From contig NZLE01000062.1 of the NCBI GenBank assembly GCA_002692605.1, forward strand, positions 17,631 to 25,164: a DNA stretch of 7,534 nucleotides, in the 5' to 3' direction. The stretch is from Opitutia bacterium. GTDB lineage: Bacteria; Verrucomicrobiota; Verrucomicrobiia; Opitutales; Seribacteraceae. Positions 1 through 5,368 of the stretch are shown piece by piece. The notes below the pieces were generated by a model that was not told the DNA's origin, did not search any database, and was given only the letters and a program-made list of their open reading frames with translations. A program made the position numbers and the translations under genes. The stretch's first letter is position 1. Each line of letters begins with the position of its first letter.

Positions 1-383
1 TCCAACCTCTTCAACGCCAACTCAGCTTCGTCCTTATTTGCGGTTACGGCTTTTGTAGCGCTCGGTAAAGCTTGAGTCATGGGAGAACCGAGCAACGTCT
101 CGAATTCTTCGTCACTACCGTTCGAATCACTTCTTGAAAAAGCTTCGACATTTGAAACGACAGCTGGATTTGCTTCGCTCATGAGTTCCTCGAGGGTGCT
201 GTCAGGCAAAGGAGAGGCGCCAAGAAGCAATTGCGCGGATTCCTCTTGGGCGCTGTTGGCTGTGGATGTGTCTTTGGGGGAGACTTTGGAACCTGAGTCA
301 CCCGAGGATCCACAAGAAACGACGAAGATCATTAACGTCGCTGCCGAGAGACGCATTATCAGATGGGGCAAAATTGAAATCAT
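1..383 (-). CDS. Putative lipoprotein, 3' end beyond the window (partial)
   Basis: Reading the minus strand from ATG at 383 gives 127 codons open to the left edge. The N-terminus is a lipoprotein signal peptide: a hydrophobic stretch (LSAATLMIFV) followed by the lipobox VVSC, with the Cys codon at 312-314. Signal peptidase II would cleave before this Cys, which would be lipidated. The mature start is a Gly/Ser/Asp linker (GSSGDSGSK), then a Ser/Glu/Ala-rich, mostly polar region with no fold that I recognise. The part nearest the edge (TANKDEAELALKRL) looks helical. Two starts fit. ATG 383 gives a 23-residue signal with its only Arg in the middle. ATG 356 gives MRLSAATL..., a compact 14-residue signal with Arg at position 2, and looks better as a signal peptide. 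Neither has a clear Shine-Dalgarno. It is transcribed divergently from the coiled-coil gene, so the two may share regulation. Function is unknown. The lipoprotein call is fairly secure, the exact start is not. Confidence 0.75.
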   Translation of the reverse strand, partial: MISILPHLIMRLSAATLMIFVVSCGSSGDSGSKVSPKDTSTANSAQEESAQLLLGASPLPDSTLEELMSEANPAVVSNVEAFSRSDSNGSDEEFETLLGSPMTQALPSATKAVTANKDEAELALKRL

Positions 384-389
384 TGAAAA

Positions 390-405
390 GCAATTACAAA
401 ATTGC
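390..405. promoter_or_regulatory. Perfect 6-bp inverted repeat, possible operator
   Basis: GCAATT (390-395) and its exact reverse complement AATTGC (400-405) are separated by ACAA. The repeat lies in the divergent intergenic region, 7 bp from the upstream lipoprotein start, and overlaps the best minus-strand -10 candidate. It could be a dimeric repressor site or chance in AT-rich DNA. The stem is too short and AT-rich for a terminator. Confidence 0.3.
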
Positions 406-423
406 CTAGACCCAGCTTTGCAA
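393..423 (-). promoter_or_regulatory. Candidate promoter for the lipoprotein gene
   Basis: On the minus strand TTGCAA (plus coordinates 418-423) resembles a -35 box and TGTAAT (393-398) matches the sigma-70 -10 consensus in five of six positions. The spacer is 19 bp, longer than the preferred 17. Transcription would start near 386, giving almost no leader for ATG 383 and about 30 nt for ATG 356. Assignment is by consensus only. Confidence 0.25.
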
Positions 424-449
424 GCACAATTCGCAAAAGAAGGTTTGTG

Positions 450-479
450 TTTACATATCGAGGTATAACTCGTTACAGT
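450..479 (+). promoter_or_regulatory. Candidate promoter region for the coiled-coil/cyclase operon
   Basis: Two weak options are visible. TATAAC (464-469) is a five-of-six -10 match but has no convincing -35 box upstream. TTTACA (450-455) with TACAGT (474-479), spacer 18 bp, would place the transcription start at or next to the ATG at 486, giving a leaderless mRNA. The gene must be transcribed from this 102-bp region or from read-through, but which element is used cannot be decided from sequence. Confidence 0.25.
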
Positions 480-484
480 AGGAG
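480..484 (+). promoter_or_regulatory. AGGAG Shine-Dalgarno-like site unusually close to ATG 486
   Basis: AGGAG is a strong anti-Shine-Dalgarno complement, but only one base (C485) separates it from the ATG, against the usual 5-9. It may be a poorly placed ribosome-binding site or coincidence. No other ATG in this frame lies nearby: the next in-frame Met is about 175 codons downstream. Confidence 0.3.
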
Positions 485-485
485 C

Positions 486-3080
486 ATGTCTCAAGTACCC
501 CCGCAAGAGGCTGATATTCTTGTTCACGAAAATAGATTTCTCAAGCAGACGATTTTGTCTCTTCGGGACGAGTTGGTTATTAAGGATCACGAGCAGGAAA
601 ATCTTCTGCAATCGAGTCTTTCTAAATTAGCGAATGAAAATCTCCAATTGAAGAGTTCGGTTGAATCTCTTCGGGAAAGATTGGACCAGTCGATCGCCCA
701 GCACGAAGATGAAAGGCAAAAGCTCGTACGTGAGAAATCGAAGGATGTGGAGAATCTCCAGCAACTCGTGAAAAGCCTACGATCCGAGTTGGAGCAAAGT
801 GAAATCAGACATGAGGCTTTACGGCAAAAGACCCTCCTTCTTTCCAAAAATGAAATACACTCCCTCCAAGGAAGTCTTTCTGAACTTCGGAAAGAATTGG
901 AAAAAAAAGATCTCCAACAGGAGGAAATCAAAAGCGATGCAAGAAGAGCTGCCAACCAAGAAATAAAGTCTCTCAAAGAATCCTCCCTGAGACTTCGAGA
1001 AAAGATTGACCGTATGGTCGCAGAGCATGAGGACGGCATTCAAAAAGCCAAGAGTGCCGCCGAAGTGGAGAAGTCCCAATTTAAGAAATCGATTGCCCGT
1101 CTACGAATGGAATTGGATTCGGCTGAAAACAAAAGGGAAGATGCCGTCCAAAAGGCAGTGGCGGAGTCGGTCAATGAGATCAGTTCCTTGAAGGCGTCTC
1201 TTGTTTTGGCGAGGGAAAAGTTGGATTTTGAGAAAGCAAGGGAAGAGGACAGACTGCAACTTCAGAAAAGAACCTTTTCGCTTGAAAGCAAAACTCTCAA
1301 GGATGCTATCGCGTCTCTAAGGGATGAGCTCGATCAGGCGGAGGCCGAAAAAGCGGAGGCCATTCAAAATGCAACGCAAGCTTCTCACAATGAAATCAGG
1401 CAACTAAAGGATTCTCTGAGCCAGACCAGACAAACTCTTGAAAACGCAAAAGCCCGAGAGGAAGACAAGGTTCAAAAGCTTCTTGCCGCTTCCAATTCTG
1501 AGATAAAGACGCTCAAGGAAACCGTGACCGAACTCAGGGAGGAACTCGAAAGGGTTGAGATTGAAAAAGGTGATGCCATTCAAAAGGCCTACGCGACCGG
1601 ACAAAAGGAAATACAACAGCTGAAGGCGTCCATTGGCATGCTCCGAGCGAACATTGAAAGGATCAAGGCCAAGGAAGAAGAGAATATACAGAAGGCACTG
1701 GCCAGCGGAAGCAATGAGATTAAGAGCTTGAAGGAAACCATTTCCGATCTTCGGGACGAATTGGATCGGAGCAATGCCGAAAAAGAGCAGGCCGTTCAAA
1801 CCGAAAGATCGAATGCCATAACGGAAATCAATCAGCTAAAATCGTCCCTGACAATGTTAAGGCAAAATCTTGAATTAGCCAAAGCTCGCGAAGAAGACAG
1901 GCTCCAAAAAGCTCTTTCTTCCTTTCATACGCAAAACCTTACTCTTAAGAAAACAATTAGCCAGCTGAGGGAAGAGTTGGAGGAAAAGTCAGCGGAAAAG
2001 GAGGATGCCGTACAACATGCGATTTCGGCTTCCAATCATGAGATCAAAGAACTCAAGTCCGCACTCGTTACAATCAGAGAGAAGGTTGAAAGAGAGAAGG
2101 CGATGGCAGATTCGGAAATCCAAAAAGCCAAGGCTCTTGGAGAAGGTGAAATTCGATCCCTTAGAAATTTGGCTTCCAATCTTAGAGAAGAACTCGAACG
2201 GTCCCAACACGAAGAAGAAAAGAGAGTTCAGGAAGCGCTTTCCAAATCATTTGCCGAAACCACCCAGCTTAAGATTTCTCTCAAGACTCTCAGAGATCAG
2301 ATGGAGAGTCAAATTGGAAGGAATGAGGATTCCGTTCAAAAGGCAATTGCCGGAAAAGAGTCGGAAATAAGAAGTCTCAAGAAGACCATCACCGCACTTA
2401 GGTTGGAAATGGATGAAGTGACTAACAGGGAGGAGGATATTATCCTTAGAACCGAGTCAAAATATGCGAATGAAATCAAAACGCTTCGTTCCTCTCTTTC
2501 TTTAACTCGAGAAAAACTAGAGTTTTTGCATGCGGAAAAGGACAGCGCCGTTCAAAGCGCTCGAGCTCAATCAGAAAACGAAATTAACCAACTTAAGGAA
2601 AATCTTTCTCATCTTAGAGAGGAAATGGACCATTTGCAAATCGAGAAAGAAGATGCCGTCCAGAAGGAAAGTTCAAAATCCAAAAAGGAAAATGAACATC
2701 TCAAACAGTCCGTTGCTACCCTTCGGTTGCAACTTGAAAGTGCAACGGGCAGCAAGGATGAAGCGGTGCAACGAGCCATTGCGGATGGGTCAAAGGAAAT
2801 ACGGCAACTCCGTCAAAACGTCTCCCGCTTGCGAGAAGAACTTGATAAGGCGGATTTTGACAAGCAACAACAAGTGCAAAATGCGATTGCTAGCCAACAA
2901 AATGAAATTAACCATTTTAAGAGAATGGTTACTGCCTTAAGAAGTGAAATCGATCAGACAGGAAATTTGCATGAAGAAAAAATGCAAAGAGAAACTCAAT
3001 TGAAAACGACCGAATTTAAGGAATTGCAAGAAACTATAATAGAACTTCGAGCCGAACTGGAAAAAACCAATGGAAGATAA
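486..3080 (+). CDS. Giant 36-residue-repeat coiled-coil protein (864 aa)
   Basis: The 864-residue product is almost entirely one continuous predicted helix. Residues 1-14 are a short leader containing the only two prolines (P5, P6). Residues 15-842 are 23 exact 36-residue repeats and 843-864 are the first 22 residues of a 24th. I saw no Cys, no Trp and no proline after residue 6. There is no signal peptide or membrane segment, so it should be cytoplasmic. A typical unit begins EI-x-x-LK, continues to LREELE, then a charged AEKEDAVQKA-like half. Arg at repeat position 13 is invariant, and position 16 is always Leu, Ile, Val or Met. I chose ATG 486 because the frame upstream (to TTG 402) encodes a basic peptide unlike the repeats, whereas MSQVPPQE leads straight into repeat 1. 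It overlaps the cyclase gene by 11 bp, suggesting coupled translation and a related role, perhaps a scaffold, spacer or filament. General resemblance to SMC, myosin or intermediate-filament rods is expected of any coiled coil. No named family is recognised. Confidence 0.9.
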   Translation: MSQVPPQEADILVHENRFLKQTILSLRDELVIKDHEQENLLQSSLSKLANENLQLKSSVESLRERLDQSIAQHEDERQKLVREKSKDVENLQQLVKSLRSELEQSEIRHEALRQKTLLLSKNEIHSLQGSLSELRKELEKKDLQQEEIKSDARRAANQEIKSLKESSLRLREKIDRMVAEHEDGIQKAKSAAEVEKSQFKKSIARLRMELDSAENKREDAVQKAVAESVNEISSLKASLVLAREKLDFEKAREEDRLQLQKRTFSLESKTLKDAIASLRDELDQAEAEKAEAIQNATQASHNEIRQLKDSLSQTRQTLENAKAREEDKVQKLLAASNSEIKTLKETVTELREELERVEIEKGDAIQKAYATGQKEIQQLKASIGMLRANIERIKAKEEENIQKALASGSNEIKSLKETISDLRDELDRSNAEKEQAVQTERSNAITEINQLKSSLTMLRQNLELAKAREEDRLQKALSSFHTQNLTLKKTISQLREELEEKSAEKEDAVQHAISASNHEIKELKSALVTIREKVEREKAMADSEIQKAKALGEGEIRSLRNLASNLREELERSQHEEEKRVQEALSKSFAETTQLKISLKTLRDQMESQIGRNEDSVQKAIAGKESEIRSLKKTITALRLEMDEVTNREEDIILRTESKYANEIKTLRSSLSLTREKLEFLHAEKDSAVQSARAQSENEINQLKENLSHLREEMDHLQIEKEDAVQKESSKSKKENEHLKQSVATLRLQLESATGSKDEAVQRAIADGSKEIRQLRQNVSRLREELDKADFDKQQQVQNAIASQQNEINHFKRMVTALRSEIDQTGNLHEEKMQRETQLKTTEFKELQETIIELRAELEKTNGR
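528..3077 (+). repeat. 23.6 tandem copies of a 108-bp (36-aa) coding repeat
   Basis: Unit k starts at 528 + 108(k-1). All boundaries from unit 1 (residue 15) to the partial unit 24 (residue 843, base 3012) hold without a single indel. Position 1 is Glu in 22 of 24 units (Asp in unit 3, Gln in 14). Position 5 is Leu in 22 and Phe in units 6 and 23. Position 13 is Arg in all 24. Position 28 is Gln in 21 of 23 (Ser in unit 4, Leu in unit 18). Copies have diverged strongly at DNA level with many synonymous differences, so this is an old array held in register by protein-level selection and not a recent slippage product. Confidence 0.95.
1176..2471 (+). repeat. Higher-order 216-bp (72-aa) dimeric repeat, units 7-18
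   Basis: Within units 7-18 alternate units resemble each other more than their neighbours. Odd units (9, 11, 13, 17) tend to read QLK-x-S-[LI] and several continue into AKAREEDxxQ (7, 9, 13; AKAKEEEN in 11). Even units (8, 10, 12, 14, 18) read [TS]LKxTI/V or a close variant, then LR[DE]EL and AEKEDAVQ-like segments. The array therefore seems to have grown partly by duplication of two-unit blocks. The alternation is weaker after unit 18 and unclear before unit 6. Judged by eye. Confidence 0.6.
3070..3080 (+). other. 11-bp overlap of coiled-coil and cyclase genes
   Basis: The cyclase ATG (3070-3072) lies inside the last codons of the coiled-coil gene, whose TAA is at 3078-3080, in a different frame. 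With only a weak GGA upstream, ribosomes finishing the first gene probably re-initiate here. This favours a linked ratio of the two proteins. Confidence 0.8.
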
Positions 3081-5349
3081 AAAGCAAAGCGATAAAGGCC
3101 CCTCCAAATCAAAGAGAACCGCAAGGTTTTCGGATATGTTGCTTCAAGTGACTACGGATTTGGCTAAGACAAAAAGTCTCGACGAAGCATTGGACACACT
3201 CGTCAAGATTACAACCACCACTATTGGTGCAGAGCGAGGTACGATTTTCCTGAATGATCCCGCCACGGGGGAACTCTATTCCAGAATAGCCCAAGGTAAC
3301 TTCAAACGGGAAATCAGAATTCTTAACACAAAGGGAGTCGCCGGATGGGTTTTTACGAAGAATGAAGGGGTTATCATACACGACGCATATAAGGACGAAA
3401 GGTTTAATAAGGCGGTCGACGTGAGAACTGGTTTCAGAACAAAAAGCATTCTATGCGCCCCTCTGAGGACCGTATCGGGTGAGGAAATCGGAGTATCTCA
3501 AATTCTGAACAAGGTGGAAGGAGAATTCGAACAGGAGGATCTTGATCTGCTGGAAGCCATGACCGAACAAGCGGCTATTGCAATTCAAGGTAACATAATC
3601 GTAGAGCAAATTGAGGCTGCCCGCAAACAGGAACTTGAGTTTCTCGACGTAGTTTCCCAAGTCTCTTCCGAACTTGAGCTTACTCCGCTTCTCCAAAAGA
3701 TCATAACGACCATCTCCACGATGCTTGATTGTGAAAGGGCCACGCTCTTCATCAATGATGAAAAAACCAACGAGCTTTACACCGAGGTAGGCGAAGGTTT
3801 GGATGAAAAATCCGTGATCAGGTTTCCCAACCATTTGGGTATTGCCGGCACGGTCTTCACTTCCGGAAAACCCGTTAATATTCCGCACGCATACGCTGAC
3901 CTCAGGTTTAATCCTGGTTTTGACAAACAAACGGGCTTTTTCACACGCTCCATTCTCTGCATGCCCGTTTTCAACAAAGAGGGCAAAACCATTGGCGTTA
4001 GTCAGGTCCTGAACAAAAGAGGGGGTTCCTTTAACGCCGAAGACGAAAAGCGGTTGGCGGCCTTTACTTCGCAAATTTCAATGGGCATTGAGAATGCAAA
4101 GTTATTCGATGACGTTCAGAATCAGAAAAATTATTCGGAAAGCATCCTCGCCAGTATGCATGACGCCGTTTTGACTCTCGATGAAAACTCCGTCATTAAA
4201 ACCTGCAATTCGGCGGGATTGAGAATCCTTAAGGTTCCCGTCCTTTCTGAAATTCTCGAGCAAAAAGCCGGAGAAATCTTTGGTGATAAAAACGATTGGC
4301 TTCTACAAAAGCTCGAGTCGATCGAAGAGCCGGAAGAATTTCTCGATGCGGAGTTGTCGCTCGAGGATGAAACGCTTTCGGTAAACGTTTCCCTCATGCC
4401 TTTGATTGGTCAAAAAAAGGAGACTCTTGGGAATATGCTTATGATTGAGGATATAAGTTCCGAAAAGAGAATGAAGTCCACCATGTCGAGGTATATGGAT
4501 CCCGAACTTGCCGATCAACTCATGGCTGCGGGGGATAGTGATGATATCATGGGCGGAAAGCAAAGTGTAGGTACGGTTCTTTTCTCGGACGTAAGAAGCT
4601 TTACCACCATCACCGAAGAGTTGGGTGCTCAAGGCACGGTTAAACTGTTGAATGAGTATTTCACCATCATGGTGGACTGCATAACGGACGAAGGCGGTAT
4701 GCTCGACAAGTTCATTGGAGATGCGATGATGTGCATTTTCGGCACTCCGGTCCCCCATGATGACGATCCTGACAGGGCGGTACGAGCTGCCATTCGGATG
4801 ATGACGGACCTCAATGTCTTTAACGACAAACGATCTTCCGAGGGAAAAATGCCCATCGATCATGGAATGGGAATCAATACCGACTCCATTGTTTCTGGAA
4901 ATATCGGATCTCCCAAAAGAATGGATTACACGGTCATTGGAGATGGAGTTAACTTGGCCGCTCGCATCGAAAGCGCCTGTAAGCAATACGGTGCCCATAT
5001 CCTAATCAGTGAGTTCACCCATAAAGCCGTCAAGGCGACTTATCGTACCCGGCAAGTCGACTATGTGATCGTCAAAGGCAAGACCGAACCGGTCGGCGTC
5101 CATGAAGTTTTGGATTTCCACGATGACAAGAGCTATCCGAACTTGGTCGAAGCTCTCGGGCTTTTCAACGACGGATACAGATCCTGGACCGATGGCAAAT
5201 GGGATCAAGCCATAAAATTGTTTAAGGAGGTTAAGAAAATAAACGTTAATGATAAAGCCGCTCAGCTCTACTTGGATCGTTGCGATCACATGAAAAAAAA
5301 TCCTCCCAAAGACGAGTGGAACGGCGTTTGGGTCATGACAACCAAATGA
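3070..5349 (+). CDS. Tandem GAF-PAS class IIIb adenylate cyclase (759 aa)
   Basis: Predicted to convert ATP to cAMP. GAF1 spans about residues 22-175 and GAF2 about 193-345. Both contain TGF-x-T-[KR]SILC and IGVSQ[IV]LNK, so they look like an internal duplication. GAF2 has a full NKFDE motif (N315, K316, F321, D325, E326). GAF1 has N147, K148, F153, D157 but Leu158 for the final Glu. A PAS-like region follows (about 351-462). The cyclase domain (about 498-682) has metal Asp507 (FSDVRSFT) and Asp551 (KFIGDAM), substrate Lys547 and Thr621, and transition-state Asn628 and Arg632 (VNLAAR). The Lys/Thr pair marks class IIIb, as in Anabaena CyaB1. A TPR-like tail (about 690-740) ends in WNGVWVMTTK. 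No membrane segment is seen, so it is cytosolic. It starts inside the end of the coiled-coil gene with only a weak GGA (3059-3061) as ribosome site, consistent with translational coupling. By family knowledge, cyclic nucleotide binding to the GAF domains could activate it. Activity is inferred from residues, not shown. Confidence 0.93.
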   Translation: MEDKKQSDKGPSKSKRTARFSDMLLQVTTDLAKTKSLDEALDTLVKITTTTIGAERGTIFLNDPATGELYSRIAQGNFKREIRILNTKGVAGWVFTKNEGVIIHDAYKDERFNKAVDVRTGFRTKSILCAPLRTVSGEEIGVSQILNKVEGEFEQEDLDLLEAMTEQAAIAIQGNIIVEQIEAARKQELEFLDVVSQVSSELELTPLLQKIITTISTMLDCERATLFINDEKTNELYTEVGEGLDEKSVIRFPNHLGIAGTVFTSGKPVNIPHAYADLRFNPGFDKQTGFFTRSILCMPVFNKEGKTIGVSQVLNKRGGSFNAEDEKRLAAFTSQISMGIENAKLFDDVQNQKNYSESILASMHDAVLTLDENSVIKTCNSAGLRILKVPVLSEILEQKAGEIFGDKNDWLLQKLESIEEPEEFLDAELSLEDETLSVNVSLMPLIGQKKETLGNMLMIEDISSEKRMKSTMSRYMDPELADQLMAAGDSDDIMGGKQSVGTVLFSDVRSFTTITEELGAQGTVKLLNEYFTIMVDCITDEGGMLDKFIGDAMMCIFGTPVPHDDDPDRAVRAAIRMMTDLNVFNDKRSSEGKMPIDHGMGINTDSIVSGNIGSPKRMDYTVIGDGVNLAARIESACKQYGAHILISEFTHKAVKATYRTRQVDYVIVKGKTEPVGVHEVLDFHDDKSYPNLVEALGLFNDGYRSWTDGKWDQAIKLFKEVKKINVNDKAAQLYLDRCDHMKKNPPKDEWNGVWVMTTK

Positions 5350-5353
5350 ACGC

Positions 5354-5360
5354 AGGGAAG
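5354..5360 (+). promoter_or_regulatory. Ribosome-binding site of the TPR gene
   Basis: AGGGAAG lies 8 bases before ATG 5369 in the 19-bp gap after the cyclase stop. It is the best Shine-Dalgarno in the window. It decides for 5369 over the ATG at 5346, which overlaps the cyclase stop and reads only eight codons. Confidence 0.65.
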
Positions 5361-5368
5361 ACCCGACA

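Noticed and set aside
79..468. Plus-strand open frame of 129 codons starting with ATG 79
   Set aside because: It lies antisense to the lipoprotein gene, has a composition typical of a shadow frame, no ribosome site, and runs across the divergent control region. The minus-strand reading has a proper signal peptide and lipobox.
402..485. N-terminal extension of the coiled-coil gene from TTG 402 (or GTG 447)
   Set aside because: The extra 28 residues are basic and unlike the repeat protein, and there is no well-spaced Shine-Dalgarno. ATG 486 leads directly into the repeat register.
587..2370. Several minus- and plus-strand open frames inside the coiled-coil gene
   Set aside because: The 108-bp repeat makes alternate frames open periodically. 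Their products are just translations of the same repeat in other frames.
3035..3040. Exact TATAAT near the end of the coiled-coil gene, a possible internal promoter for the cyclase
   Set aside because: No acceptable -35 box at 16-18 bp (only GAATTT at 3012-3017). In A/T-rich codons an isolated TATAAT is likely chance.
528..3077. CRISPR-like or non-coding tandem repeat reading of the 108-bp periodicity
   Set aside because: Units are divergent at DNA level, have no spacers, and form a single uninterrupted reading frame with protein-level conservation.
486..3080. Assignment to SMC, crescentin or a phage tape-measure family
   Set aside because: There are no ATPase head motifs, no hinge, no phage neighbours and no recognisable family signature. 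The similarity is only that of generic coiled coils.
3451..4998. Long minus-strand open frames opposite the cyclase (4303-4998 and 3451-4074)
   Set aside because: They are antisense to strongly conserved GAF and cyclase codons, show no recognisable domain and have no ribosome sites. They are codon-bias shadows.
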